Shown here in pieces: positions 54,975 to 64,000 of a stretch of 64,000 nt of DNA. How positions within the stretch are numbered: position 1 is the stretch's first letter; each line of letters starts with the position of its first letter. The position numbers and the translations under genes are program-made. This DNA comes from Takakia lepidozioides (Eukaryota > Streptophyta > Takakiopsida > Takakiales > Takakiaceae). The notes beneath the pieces are model-generated. The model did not search any database. It was not told where the DNA came from and was given only the letters and a program-made list of their open reading frames with translations. The DNA is taken from NCBI GenBank assembly GCA_030704615.1, contig CM060732.1:33399053-33463052 (forward strand), in the 5' to 3' direction.

Positions 54975-54990
54975 GAGTGCACCCCCCGGG
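54975..54990 (-). repeat. Right terminal inverted repeat
   Basis: GAGTGCACCCCCCGGG, exact reverse complement of 44662-44677. Confidence 0.9.
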
Positions 54991-54998
54991 GCTTGAAG
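54991..54998. repeat. Target site duplication, right (GCTTGAAG)
   Basis: Exact copy of 44654-44661, directly after the right terminal inverted repeat. Confidence 0.85.
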
Positions 54999-56222
54999 CA
55001 ACTTAGTGGGAAGTCCTAGTTTGCTTCTGCTTAGAGGTTAGCCTAGATTCATTGGGCAAGCTTGGAGGAGGCAACTAGTGGAGTTTAGGAAGACTAGAGA
55101 TGCTGTAGGTGCCTAAGTTTGTGAGGCCAAGTGCCATTTATGCTTTGAAAAAGAAGAGTTCTTCCCCAAAAAGGAGTCGTGTTTCACATTGGAGCGTGGT
55201 GAGCCACTAGAGAGAGAAAATGAGGTAGGAAGCAACAAACCCCATAGGAGAGGTGAGCTTCTACCCCTTCCCCTAGGTTTTGGTAGCCCACTTAGCAAAG
55301 GAAAACACTCTAGAGTGGAGAGAAAGACCTCTTGTTCCTTTGTTCATTTTCTTTGTTTTGTTTGTTTTGTGCTTTGCTTGTTGGAAGTCCTTTGTGCTAA
55401 CCCTTGCTTGTCACCGCGTGCGCAATCGAGAAGGGGAAAAAGGCAAGGTCGATCCGGGGCCTGGAGTCCGGCGACGAGGTGGGTTGGGCTCAAGAACCGC
55501 CCACCCGTGAGATGTGTCGCTAAGCTTGGCAGAGGTCAGCGGTCGACAGAGGGAACTCCTCCCGCTATCCTAACTACCGGCCAGCACAGGGTCTAACTCC
55601 TATGCTTGCGGGGAGCATTTGTTAACACGGCTTCACCCCGGATCTATCAATGTCCCTGGCAGGTCCTTTTCGCCTGGAGTGACTGCTTCTGGAAGACTTG
55701 CAAAGTATTAAGGGCAAGCCGCTTAGATCTAGGTGCTTCACAAACACGCTTCCCCGGATCGCACGTGTGTGCAAAGGGGTCGCCTATGTTCCCGCTATCC
55801 GGAGGAGAGCAGCACCCCTATCCTAGAAGAAAAGCTATTCACCTGGACCATATCCCAATTCCCCGCTAATTTCTAGAGCTCTTGGCTATTTTCTAGCACT
55901 AGATGTCAATAAGAAAAAAAGAAAAATACTATCATAGGCAAGATTATTTTATTAGGAAATAGAATTAAAGGAGATGGCTTGCGAGAGCTCCGTGTTCTGC
56001 GGTGAGAGAATGTGCAAGCTCAATGGCTGGCTATGGCGGGAGTGCTCAGTTTGCCCATCGAAGCTTGCTAAGCCCTTTCCCTCTCCAGCGTTCGATCCCT
56101 CTGTCGATCACTTTTTTCGGATCATAATTTAGAATAGCACATTTGATGTACATTAGTATATATTTTATGAATTTTAGTATGAAATCATATTAAGAAATCA
56201 TAAATAAAATGGAATTCTAGCA
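54999..56222. other. Non-coding flank, possibly LTR-derived
   Basis: No gene is supported. It continues the sequence interrupted at 44653. GC-rich segments at 55430-55860 without a long open frame are compatible with a retrotransposon LTR or leader. The last 300 bases are AT-rich and precede the F-box/kelch copy, with no obvious promoter. Confidence 0.35.
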
Positions 56223-56688
56223 ATGGCAAAGACGGAGGACCAGTCGAAGGACAACTCCTTGACTCCGGGATTGACAGACTATGTGACACTAGAATGCGTT
56301 GCACGGGTGCCTCGCTCTTATTATTTACCGTTGACAGGTGGTTGTAAGAAATGGCAGAATGCGCTAGCGGTGATTGATGACGAAGGCCGCAACAACGTCC
56401 TTGAGACTCGCAAACGGGTAGAGATCACGGAGGAATGGGTTTACATGTTGGCTGGTCCTGCACACAATGTACAGCCTGTCATTAGTGCACGGAAGTGGTG
56501 GGCGTTTGATTCCGGTAGTACGCGTTGGCGTTGTCTGCCAGCTGCCCTGTGGATTATACCTTTGAAGTTTCCAACAAGGAGTCGACAGTTACAGAACTCA
56601 GCTTTTGGTTTGCGGACAGTACCCTAGAGGCTACATGGTATGGAGGTATGATTTAGTCTCATCGAATAGTCTTCAACGCCAAGAATGA
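56223..56688 (+). pseudogene. F-box/kelch-repeat protein fragment, right copy
   Basis: ATG 56223 opens a frame with SLTPGLTDYVTLECVARVPR, RKRVEITEEWVYMLAG and WWAFDSGSTRWRCLP, as in plant F-box/kelch proteins. Compared with the left copy, one G is missing near 56541 and another near 56597; the first shifts the frame, which ends early at 56627. Without these losses the reading would continue to the shared stop at 56686-56688. Even then only the F-box and about one kelch blade would be present, so the gene is truncated relative to the family. Confidence 0.7.
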
Positions 56689-57882
56689 TTCAGGATCGAT
56701 GTCTTTGTAAGTTAGCAAATATGCTTATCTTGCTGGAGGATCTCACCAGTAGACGACTCTCAGAACAACGCTACAACTCGCTACTTCAAGCATGGGAACC
56801 TCTCCCCGATCTCAACATAGCACGGGAAAGGGATCTAATGGGAAAACAAGGATAAATGTGAACCGCTGGATATTGGTTGATCAAGGGTAGCGATCCCACT
56901 TCCCAAATGGATGAGTGACATGGATGAGGAGCAACATTCATGGAGGATTTAAAACGGTTCATGTATCAATCAATTTAAGTTGGTATGTCCCTGGATGATG
57001 GAAATTATGAGGAAGAATGAAAATGATGATGAAATCAGCGGATGGAACCATGGATGGATGGATTACGGGCTGGATCTCTGGACGGATGACAATGAATGGA
57101 GAAGAACACGTTTCGATCTGGACCGTTTAGGTGGAGGGTGCAGATCTGAAGGATTAAAACAAAAAAAAAAAACTATATTAATGTACACTCTAGGGAAAAT
57201 TAATTATAACTTCTAACTAGGTGTCAGTGCTTAAATGTACCAGTAGTAATTTATTATTTTTTGGAGAAAGAGATGGATGAAAGTAGTCAAAACAAGTGAC
57301 GGGATGTAGGACGACGGACTGAAATAAATCAGCCGGCGAAAGAGAGAACGGGGACAATCTAGTTCCTCTCTTGTTCTTCCTTCACTCTCTCTTCCTCTCT
57401 CGCGCTCTCTCTTTCCTCCTTTCTTTCTTTCTCTCTCTCTCTCCTACTAGTCTCCCTTGTCAAGATTAGTTAGTTTAGTAGAATCAGAGGATTTTTTGTT
57501 TTCCAAAGTGTTGGCATCCATCGAGGAGTTTGAAAATAAATAGGCAGAACGGCGGTTCAACGATCAGCTTACTCAATCTTGGAGAACGCAGTGTGAGAGT
57601 GTTCGAGAGGAGAGCAATCGGCCGAGAGAGGGGTCCCGATCAGCAGCTTCTTCTGCATAACGTAGAATGGCGTGCGAGGGTGGCAGTGCGTGCCGCAATA
57701 TCAAGCGACCATGGATTCGTACATGAAAAGACACAACTGTTCAGAACATGTCCCTTGGACGCTTTACATTTTGTCATTAACAATTCTAGAGATACTTGTT
57801 CGATTCGTACATGAAAAGACACAACTGTTCAGAACATGTCCCTTGGACGCTTTACATTTGTCATTAACAATTCTAGAGATAC
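56241..57882. repeat. Right arm of the large inverted duplication
   Basis: Reverse complement of 1-1529. Differences are mainly single-base insertions or deletions in homopolymers and the tandem duplication at 57715-57890. The inner limit is set by the N gap in the partner, so the true duplication may extend further toward 55900. Confidence 0.9.
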
Positions 57883-57890
57883 TTGTTCGT
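57715..57890. repeat. 87-88 bp tandem duplication
   Basis: Two copies of a unit starting ATTCGTACATGAAAAGAC and ending GATACTTGTTCG lie head to tail, differing by one T. The left arm contains the unit once within the window. Confidence 0.9.
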
Positions 57891-58711
57891 GCGCGCAGTC
57901 TATCAGAAACGGGTATGAATTTGATTGTCTACAAGCAGTTTTTTTTTGTAACTCAAAAGACTTCTGATCTTCAATACTTAGTTCTTTATTCTGATCAGCA
58001 GGGGTACTTATCTCTGAAACTGACGTGGTTGTTTTTTGGCACAGCTAGGGACGAGTAGTTAAGAGCGCTTGGAAGCCGCTTGGAAGTTAGCCTTGAATTT
58101 TTCTCTAACCAATGCCTAATGTTTCTCTTGAAATTAGTCAACGAAGCATAAGGTGGATATTTAAAAGGCTAGTGGAATCTTGCCTTGGAATTTAAATACC
58201 TTTGTCAAAGGAGAAGTCTTGAACAATGAACAACCAGAAGTATGAATCATATGGCCTGATATACAGCCAGAACCGGGAGTGAAATGATGTTCTCTCGAGC
58301 TTATTGCAACATGTCAAATCACATTCACATGTAGGAGCTTATAAAGCTACCTACCTATGTCAATGAGAAGTACTACCCCGAATCTGAAAGTTTCTAACCG
58401 CTTATCCGATGATTCACTGTCCCTGATGTTTATGAAAGTGTTCGTTTGTGACCCGAGCTTCAGATGATTTCCCCTATCTATTGCCCATAAGATCCCAGCC
58501 ATGTAGCCATCTCCTGTCCTAAAGATAACCTCTGATTTTTGCCGATGCCATGGCAAGGTCTAACCGCCCGCAACAATCCACGGATCCATAAAATGTCGTT
58601 CGAAATTGGCGGAATGCAGTGACCCTTCGTGGTTTGAAGAGACACCATAAAACGTTCTCCCCTTCAAACGTATCGTGTTAAAGTAAATAATGCAACATTA
58701 TAATTGTAGCA

Positions 58712-58790
58712 CATGAATTTGGGCTTAGTGGTTAGGGAAGTTAGTACCAAAATGCAGGCCGAGGGTTCAATTCCCTTTGGCCACCTTATC
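58712..58790 (+). repeat. tRNA-like (SINE-type) sequence
   Basis: A-box-like TTAGTGGTTAGG (58725-58736) and B-box GGTTCAATTCC (58764-58774) are spaced as in a tRNA gene. The arms do not form a convincing cloverleaf, so a SINE or tRNA pseudogene is more likely than a working tRNA. Confidence 0.45.
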
Positions 58791-58869
58791 CTCTGTAGCT
58801 CGTTTTCTTGTATTTAATTCTTAAGACCCCGCTACACCCATTATAAATATGTAGATGACTGAGTTTGAT

Positions 58870-58950
58870 TCAATGACTGAACACGGATTTGGTGGTTAAG
58901 GAAGGTTACTTAGATGCCCGATATCGGAGTACAAATCCCTCCGCTGCAGC
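58870..58950 (+). repeat. Second, more degenerate tRNA-like sequence
   Basis: TTTGGTGGTTAAGG followed about 35 bases later by GAGTACAAATCCC resembles the A and B boxes of the unit at 58712-58790 in the same orientation, suggesting a second copy of the same kind of element. Confidence 0.35.
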
Positions 58951-60670
58951 ACTAGTACTTTGTTTATTTTTTATTTTTTTTATATATTAAAGAACGTCAT
59001 TGGGATATAGTCGGTCGTTCTTTACTAACATAAATCAATTTGAAATTATTAACAAATAAATACATCTCTATCTTTTAGACTTAATTATATAAATAAATAA
59101 ATACAAATATTCACAAAAGAGACTAATATAGTAAAATTAGGAGTGGTATAATAAACCATTTTGTGATTTTCCTTTACAATTTTTACACTAGAATATATAT
59201 ATATATATATATATAACCTCTAAACTAATAATTCTTATCCCAAGAGTAATTATACATTCGGCAGTACTTATTTCTAGACTATTGTTTTTTTTGTAAACAC
59301 GTCAATGAGCTAGTACTAACCGTTGGATAGAAATTTACAAACGCAAGACTTATAAAAATATATAAGACGAAAAAAAATGGGAAACTCAACAAGAGCAGCA
59401 CCGCAGGGCTAAGCGGCGCCTTCGGGATCTAACCTAGCTCTGTCTAACACGAACCCTAAATTAAGTATGCAACTGTTAATGGGGTGCATTAATGTTGACA
59501 AACCTCATCCTTTTTCCTTTCTCTCTTTTTTTCCTTGAAGCGCGATCAGTAGACACCCCTCTACCCCCGGTTCGAAGCACTCCTTCCTCTCCCCTGGCCG
59601 CTAGTCAGGTTTGAGTTTGAGGCGACATCAATCTAGGAACGATAGTTCCTTTCATCCTCACCTTCATTCGCCGCGATCATAATTCGTGAAATGATTTTTC
59701 AAAGCAAGCCTCTTATTCTCAGCCGTCAAGCCGTCTTGTCTTCAACTCCGAACCCCCCACTTGTCTCACCCCCCGCACCATTCGCAGTTATCTGTCAACC
59801 TCCAAGCCCCCTGCTTCCTGTCGGACAGTGATGGTTGAGCATCGTAGTATGACCCCCCCATTATTTCTCATGCTTGACCACCTTCACCAATCCCAGCTGC
59901 GCGAGACCTTACCTTTCAGTCTCCCTGTTCCTTTTCATGCCAATTGCGGCTGCTGATCTTTTCTTGTTTGTTGCGCGTCCATTCCTTTCCTTTCTGCTTG
60001 CTTCTAAGCTTGGAAGCTAGTTGATCCTTTTGTTAGTTCTTGTTTCATTGTATTCTGTTTGTCTCTTGTGCTTATTCTGTCACTCTGTTTCTCAGGCTTT
60101 TCTCCCTTCCCTGCACTTTGTTTATGGATGTTACCCTGTACCCTTCGTCTTTTCTGAGGCAGACCCCCTTCCTTCCTCCTTCTTTCAGCTCGCAGCTCCC
60201 TTCCTTTTTCGAATCTTCTTCTATCCCTCTTCTCTTTCACCCCATTTTTTTTTGTTATTTTCCTTTCGAATTGTTTTTTTTTCACTAGTTTTGTAATAGT
60301 TTTGTCTGGTTCTTATATCCTCCGGGTCTCTTGCCTCCTCTCCTCCATTCTTCCCTTAATTAGGCTCTATGGCCCCAATTTCCCCGCTCCTTGCAAGGCG
60401 CCCCTTGGCACGCTGCCAATGCGAGCCAGGCCGGATTCCCCCAGCGTCGCTGGGTGCAGCCCATCATCTGGTACGGGGTTTTTCCCCCAAGCACACCAAG
60501 CGCTAGCTAGAGGCGCCAGGGCCCCTGGGCACCTTTTTGAGCCCTGGCTCTAGCGCGCAGCATCCCTCAGCGCTGGGACCTATGCCTTCCCCTCATCCAG
60601 ACAACCATCTCGCTAAGCACGAAATCATGATTTCGATCATGATCTTCATCATTCTAGTCCCCCAAGGGAA

Positions 60671-61520
60671 ATGGATCATCAGGATCTTCAAAACATCGTC
60701 ATGGAGCAACTTGAGAATGTGGCGGATCTGCAGGCTGCTATGTCCAAATTTGATCCCTGGTCCGACTTGGAAAATGTTCAATTATTGGAGAGATCGATGG
60801 CGGTGATCCAGGAAAAGGGGTCCTTCTGCACTTCCCTGGGCCAAAAAGAGATAGTGTTGCTAGAGATTGGGCAAGTAAACACTTGGAGGGTCGGACGACC
60901 TTAATCAGCACTTCTGCCACACAAGAGGAAGGGGCTTTTTCTTCTTTCAATTCTGCTGACGTCCAAGGAAGCATCTGAGAAGGCTTTATCCTCAACCAAC
61001 CCTCACCTCCTCACTGGTTCAAATGTGAACATGTTTCCCATGGTCCAACGCAATGGGGAACAAAATGGCAAAACCTGGAGCCCGAGAATCTTTTGCATTA
61101 ACATATATCCCGGATCAAATCTATTTAGGTATCGCGAGATTGGCAATTTCCTGGGAGACTACTTAGATGTATGGGTGTGTTTGACCGAGCTAGGCTCCAA
61201 AAGCTAGGGAGGTCCCTGGATGGAAGGTGAAGGGGGTTTCTATTGCTTCAAGGGTCATGACACCGGCTTTCCAAAAATCGTGGTGATGGTGCCAGACGAT
61301 GCCATTCTTCCACAATTTTTAGGTTGCCAATTGACTCTAAAGGTAACTATTTTTTCTTGTCAAACTCTCAGAAGAACATCTTCATCAGCCTGCTACTTCT
61401 ATGGGCAGGCATGCCATCTCAAAGCAAAGTGTCCCAAACTCAAATGCAAAAGGTCCCCCTTTGCCCAAGCTCAGGAGAGTTCTCCTACACGGCACTATCA
61501 AAATTTCTTATGATTCTATT
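60671..61520 (+). pseudogene. Retroelement ORF1/gag-like remnant
   Basis: Frames from ATG 60671 encode an acidic helical N-terminus (MDHQDLQNIVMEQLENVADL) and, after several breaks, CYFYGQACHLKAKCPKLKC, a zinc knuckle in which some expected residues are changed. The layout resembles ORF1 of plant LINEs. It is on the opposite strand from the LINE RT at 62697-64000 and so probably belongs to a different element. Confidence 0.4.
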
Positions 61521-61809
61521 CCTATGGAGGTCATCCCACCCTCCTCTGCACTAAGACGGGATACATCTCGCTTGGTGCCTCCCGCCCCCTCCTCCTCCTC
61601 GACCAAGCCCAACAATGGATGGGATTCAGCGGCGTGTATCACTTCTGCGATAATCCCTCCTCGGAAAGGAAAAGAGCAAATCGACCCCATGGTGATAGAG
61701 GCTGGAGAGATATCGAGTCAATAATCGTCATCTCCCCCCTGCCCACCGACAACTCCCTTATGTCCCCCTCAACCCACCGGCTTCCCAACGTTCTGCAAAA
61801 GACGTAGAC

Positions 61810-62696
61810 CCTCAAGCCCCAAGCCTCCCCTCTGCCCCTGGCTCTAAGAGCCTCTATAGCAATCCTTTCCAGCTTTGGTGCTCAAAGGTTGCCCCCACAA
61901 CCGGGCCTACTGATCCCAGTCACCTGCATCACCCCCATGATTTTCAGGAGACTTCCCACCCCTTCTTTTCTAATCCCACTTTTCTGGCAGCAAATGACGG
62001 CATCAATTTGGAGTCTCTATGGATAACAGACCCACGACATAGATATCTTTATGGCAAAAACCCCATCGACAGCAGCTCGATTCCACCTTTGCTCCAAGAT
62101 CAACAATTTCCTGCGAACAGGCCAACCACATCGGGCTCTTAATCCTCAGGCTAGAATCACGTGGGGAGCTTTTATTGAAGACTGCCCCGGACTTGGATCA
62201 ATCTTTCACCTTCAACACAGATTCTAGCTAGCATGGAGAAAAAAGAACTGATGCTCCAGGGCATTCTTCTAGAGGTGAGTGGATCCATCCGGCCCCTTTG
62301 AGTTGCGGCTACAATAATTATACAGTGTTAGAATGAGAGACATTTCCCACATGGTTTTGCTATTCTTTCACGCCATTTCGAAGCAGATTAGAGGAGCACA
62401 TTGAGAACATCGACAACGCAACAGGGGACAAACAACACCAATTTTGTGTTCATTACAACACGGGCGGCTCTCATCAGCTAGTTCTTCTCAACTGCAGTCT
62501 TCTCCATTCTCCCCTCTCCAGAGCCCTCCAGCCTCGCAGCCAGGGGACTCCTCCATTCAACAGCCAGTGCTCCACTCCTTCCTACTCCAACCCCGGCCCA
62601 AGAGTATGGATTTGTGGAGTTAGGACTGTTTGGATGATAGCTAGTTTTGGGGCGGATGGAGACCCAGGGATTTGAGTAGGGCTGTGCTTTTGCTGG
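61810..62696. other. Non-coding stretch, nothing recognised
   Basis: Proline- and serine-coding, interrupted frames on the plus strand may be the continuation of the ORF1-like remnant, but no motif supports this. Confidence 0.35.
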
Positions 62697-64000
62697 CTAA
62701 TTTGGAAGTGTGGTGCTTTTTTGTATATGCCAAGTGAGAGAAGGAACCAGTTTTATGCCTAGATAAGTATAGGGCTCATCCCGGCCTAGGAAGGGGCAAG
62801 GGTTTTTGTTGGTAATGATGTGGAGATTACAGTGTGATGCGATCGTGGATTTTGTGAATTTACTTTGGTGTGTGGCAGCAGTGGACCGCGCATTGTGGAG
62901 GCTTAGCTCCATACCTGCCCATTGGTTGAGCGAGATAGTTTGACCACTGTTGGTTGAGATGTTGGGTTTGTGTGCAAGAATGGCAGGTCGTCGCGTAAGC
63001 TGCTGCGGAAATTTCGCTAGAAGATGTTTTGTATTGGATCCGAGGTTACCCCGGGCAAGCCAGCGTAACAAGGGTCAGGAAGATGATAAAGGGTATGGGC
63101 TCAGTGTGTCCCTTGAATGGTACCGCGTAGTATAGGGATCGGGGGGGTGGAGCCATAGATGATCCGAGTATTCGGTGGTACTGTTGGTGTAAATGTTGCC
63201 AATAAGTTGAATAGCATCTATAGGGTATCCGAGGTCTGCCATTATGGCACCAGGCGGGGGTGGTCTAGGGATCCGAAAGCATTTTTGAAATCAATATAGA
63301 GGAGACGATATCTTGTTTAGTAAGTTTTGCGTCTTCTAGGGCAGATATAACGTATTTGATTTGTCTGGTAGGCTCCGAGTTGCACGGAAGCCCTCTTGGG
63401 GGTCACTAAGTATATGATGTTGTTCGCCATAGGAAGCTAACATTGTGGTTAGAGTACTGGTGAAAAGTTTGTAGATAGTGTTTGCGAGGGCTATGGGCCG
63501 ATAGTTACCAAGGTCCGTGGGGTCGCCTTTTTTTAAGAGCAGAATGGTCCGGCTATGCTCCATGAGTGTGGAATACGGTGTAGTTGGTATAGAAACGTCG
63601 AAAGAATTTAAATATGAAGAGCGTGGAATTGGGGATCAAGTGCTTGTAGGATGGCATTGGGGATGAGGTCCGGGCCCGGGGCCTTTGCTTCGGAGAGTGC
63701 TTTTAGACAGGAGGCGAATATGTCCATAGTGAAGAAATCAAGAATACGGTCAGTGGGGGAACCACGTCGTCCAGTGAGAAAGCCGTCTAGATCGTGCCAT
63801 GGGTAGTGTTTGACTTTACAGAGGCAGTCGGGTGTGTGGTTGAATAGGATGTAAGCAGTTGACTACAGTGGGTGTATAGGAGGATGAGGCCTGGAGCCAG
63901 ATTTCTTTTGGATGTCAGCAGGTTTGGTTACCATGTGGCCAAACTTGTGTTTAAGGCAGTCGATGGGGGGATTGATTGCCGGGTTGAAGATGGCTTTATG
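62697..64000 (-). pseudogene. LINE reverse transcriptase, degenerate, running off the window
   Basis: Read on the minus strand from 64000: AKAPGPDLIPNAIL (about 63680), ILLLKKGDPTDLGNYRPIAL and EGFRAT (63550-63370), TLSPYPL and PLLRWLARGNLG-like sequence near 63090-63060, and PYTYLGIKLVPSLTWHIQKS near 62740. These are RT blocks in correct order with several frame changes. It is a different family from the LINE in the 10.3 kb transposon. The endonuclease would lie beyond the right edge. Confidence 0.65.

Larger units (their letters stand above)
44662..54990. mobile_element. 10.3 kb DNA transposon with 16-bp TIRs and 8-bp TSD
   Basis: The ends are perfect inverted repeats (CCCGGGGGGTGCACTC) bounded by direct GCTTGAAG copies, so the element is complete at both ends. 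It contains, from left, subterminal GGGGG repeats, a tRNA-like SINE, a LINE fragment on the plus strand (45184-47990), a second LINE fragment of the same family on the minus strand (48520-49207), local repeats, the transposase (50280-54687) and right subterminal repeats. An 8-bp TSD is shared by hAT and P superfamilies; the transposase motifs favour neither standard hAT nor MULE. Confidence 0.85.
57891..60670. other. AT-rich non-coding region
   Basis: No gene is supported. It holds an (AT)n run at about 59193-59214, two tRNA-like segments (listed separately) and a pyrimidine-rich stretch at 60000-60300. Confidence 0.5.

Noticed and set aside
1-57882. A single giant transposon bounded by the 1.5-kb inverted arms
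   Set aside because: The arms carry an F-box/kelch host gene fragment, no target duplication can be tested, one arm ends at a scaffold gap, and the inside contains several independently bounded elements.
58712-58950. Functional tRNA genes
   Set aside because: A- and B-box-like motifs are present, but no acceptor, anticodon and T stems form a proper cloverleaf; SINE-type remnants are more likely.

Overview
The window is eukaryotic nuclear DNA from a plant-like (streptophyte) genome and is almost entirely made of nested and decayed transposable elements. The plant assignment rests on GT-AG introns, an F-box/kelch gene fragment, a decayed PPR gene of the kind abundant in seedless land plants, and plant-type Ty3/gypsy, MULE and LINE sequences. 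A fern, lycophyte or moss would fit, but the species cannot be named from sequence alone. A run of exactly 500 N (1530-2029) suggests a scaffold join.

Layout. 1-1529 is one arm of an inverted duplication; its partner is 56241-57882, and both arms carry the same truncated F-box/kelch gene. 2030-14334 holds two copies (E1 and a remnant, E3) of an unusual DNA transposon family, with E1 inserted into the transposase of E3. 14335-37617 is a decayed Ty3/gypsy retrotransposon: pre-gag ORF, gag, protease, RT, RNase H, integrase, then a long coiled-coil accessory ORF. A third copy (E2, 18713-31211) of the unusual transposon interrupts it between protease and RT. 37620-38735 is a fragment of the same transposon family. 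40163-41188 is a truncated MULE transposase, followed by a tandem repeat and a PPR pseudogene. 44662-54990 is a 10.3 kb DNA transposon with perfect 16-bp terminal inverted repeats and an 8-bp target duplication; it encodes a large DDE transposase and carries two internally deleted LINE fragments in opposite orientation. 57883-64000 is AT-rich non-coding DNA, an ORF1-like retroelement remnant and a minus-strand LINE RT.

The most interesting system is the E1/E2/E3 family. In E2 two divergent genes flank a large repeat array: a MULE-like transposase with a SWIM zinc finger (26795-30386, +), and a multi-exon gene (18713-23489, -). The product of the second gene begins with a ParB/sulfiredoxin-like segment (DGNHRLLAW) and ends with a permuted, beta-order amino-methyltransferase-like domain (motif IV-like LDIPDG, later motif I-like DLTCGTG). 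This layout recalls bacterial and phage ParB-methylase fusions. Every copy also carries arrays of a short palindrome with a CGG-YR-CCG core, both between the genes and inside introns of the methylase-like gene, and the palindrome's outer arms differ between copies. I infer, without proof, a transposon with its own DNA-modification or DNA-binding partner and cognate sites.

Many conserved frames are broken by single-base losses in short homopolymer runs, so some 'pseudogenes' here may partly reflect uncorrected long-read errors.
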